From Muribaculaceae bacterium (GTDB taxonomy: Bacteria; Bacteroidota; Bacteroidia; Bacteroidales; Muribaculaceae), in the NCBI GenBank assembly GCA_017443765.1, contig JAFSYB010000067.1, forward strand, positions 20,104 to 84,103: a stretch of 64,000 nt of DNA, read 5' to 3'. Of this stretch, positions 56,598 to 64,000 are shown in pieces. The notes under the pieces were generated by a model. That model did not search any database, was not told the DNA's origin, and worked only from the letters and a program-made list of their open reading frames with translations. Made by a program: the position numbers and the translations under genes. Position 1 is the first letter of the stretch. Every line of letters starts with the position of its first letter.

Positions 56598-58649
56598 TCA
56601 CTTCAGCAGGCTCACCGAGCGCTTGAGGAACTCGTTCAGGGCTTCGCCCTTGAGCAGGCCGCTGCCCAGCAGGGCGATGTCGATAAGCTGGTGCACGGTG
56701 TCCTGGCTGGCGGCATAGGCGGTGATGGCCGCCGTTTTCTTCTCGCGCAGCTCGCGGGCGTGAGCCTCGTTGGTCTCCAAATCCTTCTTTTGCTCGTCGG
56801 TGAGGTCTTTGTCGTCCTTCTTCAGGTCGCGCAGGGCGCTGATCACGTTGTTGGTGGCGGTGAGTTCGTCGTCGAGCGGCTTCAGCTCGGCCTCGGTGGC
56901 CTTCACGGCATCATCGATCACGCGCTTGATGAGCGGGTGCTCGGTGTTAAGCGTGAGCGAGTAGCTGTCGGGCAACTCGCCGTAGAAGCTCATGCCGGGC
57001 TGGTACTGCGCCATCTCCTTCATGCGGCGCATATACTCGCTCTGGGTGACCACAATGGGCTGGTCGTCGGGCGACAAAGCGGCAAAGGCGACCATGAAGT
57101 TGGCCTTGTCGATGGCGGGCACCTGCGAGTGGAACAGGGTGGTGGCCACTTCCTGCTCGCCCTGCGTGAGTTCCACCTCGCGGCTGCTCTCCTTGACGAT
57201 GAGGCGGTCAATCACGTCGCTGTCGACACGCACAAAACGCGACTTCTCGTTCTTTTGCTCGAGCAAGCCCACAAAGGGCACGTCGAGCTGGCCGTTCATC
57301 ATCAGCACATCGTAGCCCTTGTCGGTGGCTGCCTTGATGTGGGTGTACTGCGCCTCCTTGTCGGTGGCGTACAGATAGACCAGATTGCCGTCCTTGTCGG
57401 TCTGGCCGCCCTCGATGAGCGTCTTGTAGTCATCAAGCTTGAAGAACTTGCCCTCGGTGTTCTCGACCAGGGCGAATTTCATCGCCTGCTCGCAGAACTT
57501 CTCGTCGCTGAGCATGCCATATTCGATGAAAATCTTGATGTCGTTCCACTTCTGCTCGAACTCCTCGGCGTTGTTCTTGGCAATCTCCTCGAGGCGTGCG
57601 GCCACTTTCTTGGTGATGTAGGTCGAGATTTTCTTCACGTTGCGGTCGCTTTGCAGGTAGGAGCGCGACACGTTCAGCGGAATGTCGGGCGAGTCAATCA
57701 CGCCTTGCAGCAGCATCAGGAAGTCGGGCACCACGCCCTCCACGCTGTCGGTGACAAACACCTGGTTGCAGTAGAGCTGGATGCGGTCCTTGCGGATGTC
57801 GAGGTTGTTCTTGATTTTCGGGAAGTAGAGGATGCCCGTGAGGGTGAATGGGAAGTCCACGTTCAGGTGAATCCAGAACAGCGGGTCTTCCTGCGCGGGC
57901 TGGATGGCGTTGTAGAACTTGATGTAGTCCTCGTCGGTGAGGTCGGTGGGCTTGCGGGTCCACAGCGGCTCCACGTCGTTGATCACCTTGTCGCGGTCGG
58001 TGTCCTCGTATTTGCCATCTTTCCACTCCTGCTCCTTGCCGAACACGATGGGCACGGGCAGGAATCGGCAGTACTTGGTCAGTAGCGAGTTGATGCGTGC
58101 CTGCTCCAGGAACTCCTTTTCGCCCTCGTCGATATAGACCACGATGTCGGTGCCGCGCTCGGCCTTGTCGCAGTCGGCCATCTCATACTCCGGCGAGCCG
58201 TCGCAGGTCCAGCACACGGCCTGTGCGCCCTCTTGCCACGACAGTGTGCGAATCTCCACCTTCTTGGCCACCATAAAGGCCGAATAGAAGCCCAGGCCAA
58301 AGTGGCCGATGATGGCGGCAGCGTTGTCCTTGTACTTGTTGAGGAACTCCTCGGCGCCCGAGAAAGCGATTTGGTTGATGTACTTGTCGATTTCCTCGGC
58401 GGTCATGCCGATGCCCTGGTCGCTCACCGTGAGCGTGCCGGCTTCCTTGTCGACCGAGACGGTCACTTTCAGGTCGTCGGTGGAGCCGTTGAACTCACCC
58501 GCCGAGGCCAGCGTTTTCAGCTTCTGCGTGGCATCCACGGCATTCGACACCAGCTCACGAAGGAAAATCTCGTGGTCGCTGTAAAGAAATTGCTTGATCA
58601 CGGGGAAGATGTTGTTGGTCGTTACCCCGATGTTACCTTTTGTTGCCAT
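56598..58649 (-). CDS. htpG: Molecular chaperone HtpG (Hsp90)
   Basis: The 683-residue protein has the GHKL ATPase domain: FLRELVSNAVDATQKLKTLA (catalytic Glu and Asn), LTVSDQGIGMTAEEIDKYIN and IIGHFGLGFYSAFMVAKKVE (ATP lid). The middle domain includes FFKLDDYKTLIEGG-type segments and NVSRSYLQSDRNVKKISTYI with the conserved Arg. The C-terminal dimerisation region ends LLGSGLLKGEALNEFLKRS. The length is as usual for Bacteroidales HtpG. Cytoplasmic. A large palindromic element lies 36 bases upstream of the start codon. Confidence 0.97.
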   Translation of the reverse strand: MATKGNIGVTTNNIFPVIKQFLYSDHEIFLRELVSNAVDATQKLKTLASAGEFNGSTDDLKVTVSVDKEAGTLTVSDQGIGMTAEEIDKYINQIAFSGAEEFLNKYKDNAAAIIGHFGLGFYSAFMVAKKVEIRTLSWQEGAQAVCWTCDGSPEYEMADCDKAERGTDIVVYIDEGEKEFLEQARINSLLTKYCRFLPVPIVFGKEQEWKDGKYEDTDRDKVINDVEPLWTRKPTDLTDEDYIKFYNAIQPAQEDPLFWIHLNVDFPFTLTGILYFPKIKNNLDIRKDRIQLYCNQVFVTDSVEGVVPDFLMLLQGVIDSPDIPLNVSRSYLQSDRNVKKISTYITKKVAARLEEIAKNNAEEFEQKWNDIKIFIEYGMLSDEKFCEQAMKFALVENTEGKFFKLDDYKTLIEGGQTDKDGNLVYLYATDKEAQYTHIKAATDKGYDVLMMNGQLDVPFVGLLEQKNEKSRFVRVDSDVIDRLIVKESSREVELTQGEQEVATTLFHSQVPAIDKANFMVAFAALSPDDQPIVVTQSEYMRRMKEMAQYQPGMSFYGELPDSYSLTLNTEHPLIKRVIDDAVKATEAELKPLDDELTATNNVISALRDLKKDDKDLTDEQKKDLETNEAHARELREKKTAAITAYAASQDTVHQLIDIALLGSGLLKGEALNEFLKRSVSLLK

Positions 58650-58685
58650 AATATTGTTTTTTTAGTTAGTTGTCATATAATTGTG

Positions 58686-58875
58686 GCCTCTTCCAGAGGC
58701 TGCCTTGTCACCTGCCGCCGCCCCCCCTCGGTCAGAGCGCAGCGGCGACCGGGGGGCAGCGGCACACCCATGGGATGCCTCTGGAGGAGGCGACTTCTGA
58801 CTGTGCTGACTGCAAAAAAAATGCCATACCTATCCAGTATGTCATTTTTGCAGACTGCACATGACCATCAGTCAG
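58686..58875. repeat. Cluster of nested palindromes upstream of htpG
   Basis: Outer arms GCCTCTTCCAGAGGC (58686-58700) and GCCTCTGGAGGAGGC (58777-58791) are 14/15 complementary, and each is itself nearly palindromic. Inside them TGCCGC...CGGTC (58713-58733) pairs with GACCG...GCGGCA (58747-58764). A second hairpin follows: CTGCAAAAA (58810-58818) with TTTTTGCAG (58845-58853) plus an inner CATAC/GTATG, flanked by CTGACTG (58797-58803) and CAGTCAG (58869-58875). This resembles a non-coding mobile hairpin element or a very structured 5' leader. Confidence 0.65.
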
Positions 58876-59021
58876 TGCCATTGCACGGAGTAGTCCTTTA
58901 ACAAAAGGCGAACTACACGGCGAGACGCAGTCCGAACGCCCCGTGGGCGGAAATTTCACAAAATATGTTCCATAATATTCACAGTGGAAAGTTTTAGGGT
59001 GGGTGACTTTGTCAATCTGAT

Positions 59022-59052
59022 TTGTATATTCCAAATTTTATTTTTAATTTTG
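59022..59052 (+). promoter_or_regulatory. Promoter of the type III restriction-modification operon
   Basis: TTG (59022-59024) and TAATTTTG (59045-59052) are 20 bases apart. The leader to the methylase ATG would be about 340 bases. Confidence 0.7.
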
Positions 59053-59266
59053 CGCCGCAGTTATGAGCAGTAATGCACACAACCTGCATTTTTGTGGTTT
59101 ATAAGCGTTTATTTGCGCTTTGTTCTTTGGCTGGTTGAAACGTTCCAAACTTCAATAGCTGTCAAAGACAAGGCAACGAATGACGCTCACTTGGTGTGTA
59201 ACACGCTATACCCATACCGCCGTGAGGTGGAGTGGGGTGGTTCTGCATACCTGCGTGAGGTCTTCC

Positions 59267-59324
59267 GTTGCCCGTCTTACAGCTATGGGCAATTGGAACG
59301 GCCTCAACCAGCGAGACGGGCAAC
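59267..59324 (+). promoter_or_regulatory. Leader hairpin before the methylase gene
   Basis: GTTGCCCGTCT (59267-59277) and AGACGGGCAAC (59314-59324) are exact 11-bp complements around a 36-base loop, 76 bases before the methylase start. It could control expression of the system; role unknown. Confidence 0.5.
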
Positions 59325-59400
59325 AATAAGGAGCTCTCACGCTTTTGTTATGAATGGGCATCACCAAGAGGGCCGGGGTGTCGAGTTTTAACTCTGGCTA

Positions 59401-61347
59401 ATGAAAACTGAAACCAAAGCGCGGCTTGTGGAGCGGGTGAGGACGCTGCCGGGACTCACCGACGATGAGCGTGCCGATTTGTTGGAACTGCTGCGCACCA
59501 ATAAACCATACGGCCTCGTGTGGGAAGACAAACCCGAAGAAGTCGAGGAGCGTTTGCGCGACGAGTTGCCGGTGCTGATTGAGGACACTTCAAAAGCACT
59601 GACCGGCGGCGGCGATGATGCACCTAACCACATCCTCATCGAGGGTGACAACCTCGAAGCACTCACCACGCTCGCCTACACACATGCCGGAAAAATCGAT
59701 GTCATTTACATCGACCCGCCTTACAACACTGGAAACAAGGACTTTGTCTACAACGACAGCTTTGTGGATAGCGAGGACAGCTACCGCCACAGCAAATGGC
59801 TCTCCTTTATGTCGAAACGCCTACGCATCGCCAAGAAACTCCTTAGCGACCGCGGCGTTATCTTTATCTCCATCGACGACAACGAGCAAGCAAACTTAAA
59901 AGTTCTTTGTGATGATATTTTTGGGGCGCAAAATTTCATATGTCAGTTTATTTGGCAACAAGGTAGAAAGTCAATGGCAGCTCAAGTTGCCATCAATCAC
60001 GAATACTGTTTGGTTTATTCAAAAAACAGGAACATTCTTCTCCAATATGATTCCATAAACGAGAACAATAATTGGAGTGAAAAAAAAGAGGGTCTCGCTG
60101 ACATATATGCCGAGTACAATCGCTTGAAATTAATACATGGAGATAATTATAGTGCTATTGAAGCGGGTATACGAAAGTTTTATAGAGACTTACCTTCTGA
60201 CAACCCAGCAAAAAGGCAATCGCAATATAAATGTGTCGATGCAAAGGGGCTCTATTTTCCGGGAGATATTGCACAAGGTACTGGAAATGGTGGACGTTTT
60301 AACATAATTCATCCAGTTACTGGACTTCCTTGTAAAGTACCCAAAGGTGGATGGCGATTTGGTGAGGCAAAACTGCCGGGATTGCTTGCAGAAGGTAAAA
60401 TTCATTTTGGTGAAGACGAAACTAAAGTTCCATGCCTTAAAAGATATTTGGTCGAAACTGAATATGAAGTAATGCAAAGTGTTTTCTACAAAGATGGAAG
60501 AGGAGCGACCAAACGTCTCGAACAAATTTTAGGAGGATCATTCTTTGACCATCCTAAAGATGAAGATATTATAGCGATGCTTATTCGTGCAATCACTTCA
60601 TATTATGATAATAGAGAATACATTATCCTAGACTTCTTTGCTGGCAGTGGGACAACCCTACATGCCGTCATGCAACAAAATAGTGTTGATGGACGTAAAC
60701 GAAAATGCATATTGGTGACCAACAACGAGAACGGCATCTGCGAGAACGTCACCTACGAGCGCAACAAGCGCGTGATTAACGGCTACGTCAAGCCCAACGG
60801 TGAGGCGGTTGAGGGCTTGCGCCCCAATAACCTGCGCTACTACCGCACGGCGTTTGTAGGCCGCGACCGCTCGCCGCAGAACCTGCGCAAGCTGGTGCGG
60901 CTTGCCACCGATATGCTCTGCATCAAGGAAGACCTCTACAACGAGCAAACCGAATTTGCCGGTCAAGATACCCACCCGAGTGTGTTCCGCTACTTCGAGC
61001 ATGGCGGCAAACGCATGATGGTGATTTATCGCGAGGAATATGTGCCCGACATCGCAAAACTCATCGACATGGCCTTGCTGCCGCAAGGCGAGAAAATCAA
61101 AGTATATGTGTTCTCGCCGAGCGAGGACCCATGGGCGGGCGAGTTTCAACCTGTCGAAGAAAAAGTGTCACTGTGCGCCCTGCCGATGGCAATCCTAAAC
61201 GCTTACAAGCGAGTGCTGCCCAAGCGCCGCGACAAAATCGTCTTTGTCCCCGGCGAGGCACCAACCGGCTCGGTGGTCGCCGGCACTGCCGGCGTGACAT
61301 CTGCCTCGTCGTTATTCCCTGAACTGGAGAAAGGAGAAGAGTCATGA
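59401..61347 (+). CDS. mod: Type III restriction-modification system, adenine methyltransferase (Mod)
   Basis: Mod recognises the target and methylates adenine at N6. The 648-residue protein is a beta-class enzyme: motif IV DPPY at 105-108 (DVIYIDPPYNTGNKDFVYND) comes first and motif I at 411-419 (DFFAGSGTTLHAV) later, with the target-recognition domain between them. Residues about 166-438 (bases about 59900-60715) are visibly AT-rich, with A/T-ending codons, while both flanks are GC-rich like the rest of the window. This suggests replacement of the recognition domain by recombination. The stop overlaps the res start (ATGA). With Res it forms the active complex. Confidence 0.93.
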   Translation: MKTETKARLVERVRTLPGLTDDERADLLELLRTNKPYGLVWEDKPEEVEERLRDELPVLIEDTSKALTGGGDDAPNHILIEGDNLEALTTLAYTHAGKIDVIYIDPPYNTGNKDFVYNDSFVDSEDSYRHSKWLSFMSKRLRIAKKLLSDRGVIFISIDDNEQANLKVLCDDIFGAQNFICQFIWQQGRKSMAAQVAINHEYCLVYSKNRNILLQYDSINENNNWSEKKEGLADIYAEYNRLKLIHGDNYSAIEAGIRKFYRDLPSDNPAKRQSQYKCVDAKGLYFPGDIAQGTGNGGRFNIIHPVTGLPCKVPKGGWRFGEAKLPGLLAEGKIHFGEDETKVPCLKRYLVETEYEVMQSVFYKDGRGATKRLEQILGGSFFDHPKDEDIIAMLIRAITSYYDNREYIILDFFAGSGTTLHAVMQQNSVDGRKRKCILVTNNENGICENVTYERNKRVINGYVKPNGEAVEGLRPNNLRYYRTAFVGRDRSPQNLRKLVRLATDMLCIKEDLYNEQTEFAGQDTHPSVFRYFEHGGKRMMVIYREEYVPDIAKLIDMALLPQGEKIKVYVFSPSEDPWAGEFQPVEEKVSLCALPMAILNAYKRVLPKRRDKIVFVPGEAPTGSVVAGTAGVTSASSLFPELEKGEES

Positions 61348-63719
61348 AAGATTTACTGTATCAAAAGAAAGCCGTTGCACGGCTCGTTGATGACACCATC
61401 ACGCTGCTCAACGACGGCGGCTCGCGTCGCAAACTCGTGTTCCAAGCCCCCACAGGAAGCGGCAAGACGGTGATGGCGTGCGAGGCGCTGGCGCAACTCG
61501 TGGAGCAGCTGCACGACCGACCCGACAGCCGCTATCAGGAAGTGGCGTTTATCTGGGTCGCACCTCGCAAACTCCACCTGCAAAGCTACGGCAAACTGCG
61601 CCTTGCCTACGAGGAGAACCGCAACTTGCAGCCCGTGATGTTCGACGAAATCGACCAAAGCGAGGGCTTGCAACCCGGCGAAATCCTGTTCGTGAACTGG
61701 GAGAGCGTGAACAAAGACAGCAACATCATGGCGCGTGAGAGCGAGTCGAGCGCAAGCATCTACGAGATAGCACGCCGCACCCACGAGGTGCAGGGCTTGC
61801 CCATCGTCGTTGTCATTGACGAGGAGCATACGTTCTGGAGCAAAACCGCCGACAAGAGCAAGCAGGTGCTCGACCGCATCAACCCAAACGTGGAAATCCG
61901 CATCAGCGCAACGCCGAAGACACACACCAACTACAACGTGGTGGTGGAGCGTCGCGCCGTGATTGAAGCCGAAATGATTAAGCGCGAGGTGGTGCTCAAC
62001 CCCGACGTGACCGAGGACATGACCGACGAGCGCACACTCAACGAACACCTGCTGGAATGTGCGCTTGTCAAGCGTCAGCAGCTTGCCGACGCCTACAAGG
62101 CAATGGGCGTTGACATCAATCCGCTGCTGCTTATTCAGCTGCCCAACGACACCAAAGAGACGATGACCGCCGACGACGAAGCCGTCAAGGAGCAAGTGGT
62201 CGCTTACCTGAGTGCCAACCCACGATGGCACATCACCGTTGACAACGAGAAACTCGCCATCTGGCTGGCCGGCGAAAAACAAAACCTTGACAATATCGAG
62301 AAGCCCAACAGTGGTGTGCAAGTGCTGCTGTTTAAGGAGGCCATCGCCCTGGGGTGGGATTGCCCGCGTGCCGCCGTGCTGCTCATCTTCCGCAAACTGA
62401 AAAGTGATGAGTTCACCACGCAAACCGTGGGGCGCATTCTGCGCATGCCCGAGCAGCGTCACTACCCCGACGGACGCCTCAACGTGGGCTACGTCTATAC
62501 TGACATCGCCAAAGACAAAATACGCATCGTGGCAGCCGATGCGGGCTACATCACCAACAATGCCCTCATCGCCTATCGGCGCAAAGACTTGCAAAACGTG
62601 GCCCTCGCCAGCACATACGGCGAGCGACCAAACGCGGGACGCAATTACCTCGGCCCCGACTTTAAGCAAGTGCTTTACGACGAAGCCGACCGTTTTTTCA
62701 ACCTCGAGCAGCCAGCTCGCTTGCTGTTCAAGAATGGCGATTTCGCCGCAATGCGCGACGACGAGCCACACCAACCCCTGCCAACGACCGGCAACGAAAA
62801 AGTTGACGAGAATCGCCGACGTGCCGAGAATCACATCCGCCTCGATGTGACGAGAATCAATGCCGAAATACCGGTCGACGTTCACTTCCAAAACGAGGAA
62901 CAAATCCTGATAGTGAACCAAGTGAAGTTCGCCCGCACCGAAAGCGAAATCAACCGGGTGTTCACGGCATATATCAACGGCAAGGGCGGGCAATTCGAGG
63001 CGAAAGGGCGTACCGACAAAATCAGTAACTACTTGCTTGAATTGATGGACGACTTCTTCGGGCTGTGCGGAACCAATGCGAAGAAAGTGGTACTGTATTA
63101 TGAGAACCGCCCCAAGTTCGACCGCTTGCTCGACCTTGCACTCACGCGCTATGCCGAATTTCGTAGCGAGAAAGCAGGCGGTGCACCGGCACGCAAGTTC
63201 ACCGACTATGAATGGCAAGTGCCCGAAGAGCGGGTCTACGACAGCGACACGCACCACACCGCGAAAGGCGATGTGCACGCGCTCACCCCGTTCTACGAGC
63301 TGAACCAGGCATCAGACCCCGAGAAACGCTTTGCCGCCTTTCTCGAACAGAACGTGACCTTTATCGACTGGTGGTACAAAAACGGTGACAACGGCAAGCA
63401 ACACTATGCCATTCGATATGAGAACAGCGCTGGCCAAACAGCACTGTTCTACGTCGATTTTGTCATTCGCATGAAGAACGGCAATATCTACTTGTTCGAC
63501 ACCAAGGGCAAAGCCACCGGCAGCGACATCGACCCCGAAGTGGAGAACAAGCACAACGCGCTCATCGACTACATCGCCGCCGAGAACGTCAAGGGCAAGC
63601 ACCTGCACGGCGGCATCATCAAGCCCGACACTTACGGCAACTGGGTTTACTGCCAATTCAAAATCGAAGATGCCGACGACACTTCCAACTGGACATTTTT
63701 TGAACCCAAAAACGCATAA
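61344..63719 (+). CDS. res: Type III restriction-modification system, restriction subunit (Res)
   Basis: Res is a superfamily 2 translocase-nuclease. The 791-residue protein has Walker A APTGSGKT at 35-42, the DExH box as DEEH at 159-162 (VVVIDEEHTFWSK), motif III RISATPKTH, motif VI TVGRILRMPEQRHY, and a C-terminal PD-(D/E)xK-type nuclease seen in LFYVDFVIRMKNGNIYLFDT followed by KGK. Its GC-rich composition is even throughout, unlike mod. Its length is somewhat below the 900-1000 residues of EcoP1/EcoP15 Res. Translationally coupled to mod. Confidence 0.93.
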   Translation: MKDLLYQKKAVARLVDDTITLLNDGGSRRKLVFQAPTGSGKTVMACEALAQLVEQLHDRPDSRYQEVAFIWVAPRKLHLQSYGKLRLAYEENRNLQPVMFDEIDQSEGLQPGEILFVNWESVNKDSNIMARESESSASIYEIARRTHEVQGLPIVVVIDEEHTFWSKTADKSKQVLDRINPNVEIRISATPKTHTNYNVVVERRAVIEAEMIKREVVLNPDVTEDMTDERTLNEHLLECALVKRQQLADAYKAMGVDINPLLLIQLPNDTKETMTADDEAVKEQVVAYLSANPRWHITVDNEKLAIWLAGEKQNLDNIEKPNSGVQVLLFKEAIALGWDCPRAAVLLIFRKLKSDEFTTQTVGRILRMPEQRHYPDGRLNVGYVYTDIAKDKIRIVAADAGYITNNALIAYRRKDLQNVALASTYGERPNAGRNYLGPDFKQVLYDEADRFFNLEQPARLLFKNGDFAAMRDDEPHQPLPTTGNEKVDENRRRAENHIRLDVTRINAEIPVDVHFQNEEQILIVNQVKFARTESEINRVFTAYINGKGGQFEAKGRTDKISNYLLELMDDFFGLCGTNAKKVVLYYENRPKFDRLLDLALTRYAEFRSEKAGGAPARKFTDYEWQVPEERVYDSDTHHTAKGDVHALTPFYELNQASDPEKRFAAFLEQNVTFIDWWYKNGDNGKQHYAIRYENSAGQTALFYVDFVIRMKNGNIYLFDTKGKATGSDIDPEVENKHNALIDYIAAENVKGKHLHGGIIKPDTYGNWVYCQFKIEDADDTSNWTFFEPKNA

Positions 63720-64000
63720 AAATATGATTCTTTTGTTCTTTTAGTCTATTTTATGGGACATATGCAAAAGTCCGTGTGTTTTTGCAGATACTATCTTGTT
63801 CAAAGACTCCCCTGATGCCTCGAAGAGGCACGGCGGGTCGTAGGTTCGACATCATGTTAAAGGTGGGTTCTATAAATTGCTTGAGTCGTATTGGGATTGA
63901 TTGCTGAGTAGATTTTGTCTCAAGCTGCGCGAAGCAGTAGCGGGCTACGGTTCAAGTAGTTGAGGCAAAAGATGCCAGCAAGCAACCCAAGACGTCCAAA
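63720..64000. other. Non-coding end of window
   Basis: It holds a small hairpin TGCCTC-GAA-GAGGCA (63816-63830) about 100 bases after the res stop, possibly its terminator though without a T-run. GGTTCGAC near 63850 recalls a tRNA T-loop but no cloverleaf could be drawn. Nothing else is recognised. Confidence 0.5.

Larger units (their letters stand above)
58650..59400. other. 750-base divergent region between htpG and the restriction-modification operon
   Basis: It carries the nested palindromes at 58686-58875, the consensus promoter at 59021-59052 and a leader hairpin at 59267-59324. A 99-codon frame from a TTG at 59092 is present but has no recognisable sequence and is not called. No classical heat-shock operator was recognised before htpG. 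Confidence 0.65.

Noticed and set aside
59092..59391. 99-codon frame from a TTG before the methylase gene
   Set aside because: Unusual start, no recognisable domain, and it spans a perfect inverted repeat; more likely untranslated leader or relic.
61353..63278. 641-codon frame antisense to the restriction subunit gene
   Set aside because: Same shadow effect; no start context or recognisable sequence.
63838..63870. tRNA-like GGTTCGAC motif
   Set aside because: No acceptor, D or anticodon arms could be paired around it.

Overview
The window is a GC-rich chromosomal segment of a member of the Bacteroidales, most likely a gut or oral lineage close to Muribaculaceae or Prevotellaceae (the family is inferred). 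The evidence is promoters of the Bacteroidota type (TTTG, about 20 bases, TAnnTTTG), the absence of Shine-Dalgarno sequences, C-terminal sorting tails of the type IX secretion kind, and phylum-typical genes: DUF5686 outer-membrane protein, secreted peptidase M49, PorT-like barrels, a two-subunit indolepyruvate oxidoreductase without its ferredoxin domain, and an HU / 30-residue basic protein / RNase G block.

Layout. 1-2032 (-): a C10 cysteine protease cut by the window edge. 2390-4608 (+): iorAB. 4931-15165 (+): tamB, gyrA, a TPR protein and a secreted alpha/beta hydrolase. 15308-20591 (-): a CotH/dockerin/SUMF1 fusion, pyrK, pyrD and a lipoprotein nitroreductase, apparently one transcript. 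20818-23306 (+): guaB and outer-membrane phospholipase pldA. 23393-26471 (-): a FadL-like porin and a Gly/Ser/Tyr-rich secreted protein. 26772-39358 (-): two very large secreted multidomain proteins. 39359-40596 holds no intact gene. 40597-43138 (+): HU, a COX24/mS38-like peptide of 30 residues, and RNase G with a long leader. 43229-50749: apbE, two small barrels, a candidate small RNA, a DJ-1 protein, DPP III and an ABC-F ATPase. 50787-56440: lysA (+), a DUF5686 protein (-) and umuDC (-). 56598-58649 (-): htpG. 59401-63719 (+): a type III restriction-modification operon whose methylase has a foreign-looking recognition domain.

How the genes relate. Housekeeping genes (gyrA, guaB, pyrDK, lysA, rng, hup, htpG, umuDC) alternate with envelope and secreted genes. 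Three secreted proteins (17694-20591, 26772-34943, 34976-39358) share cohesin-like beta-sandwich segments, and two of them carry dockerin-type calcium loops; this could be a surface-assembly set, though that is inference. The strongest candidates for new biology are this set, the promoter-terminator unit at 45730-45837 that encodes no protein, the mosaic methylase, and several structured leaders and palindromic elements (13538-13583, 41342-41387, 48693-48749, 58686-58875, 59267-59324).
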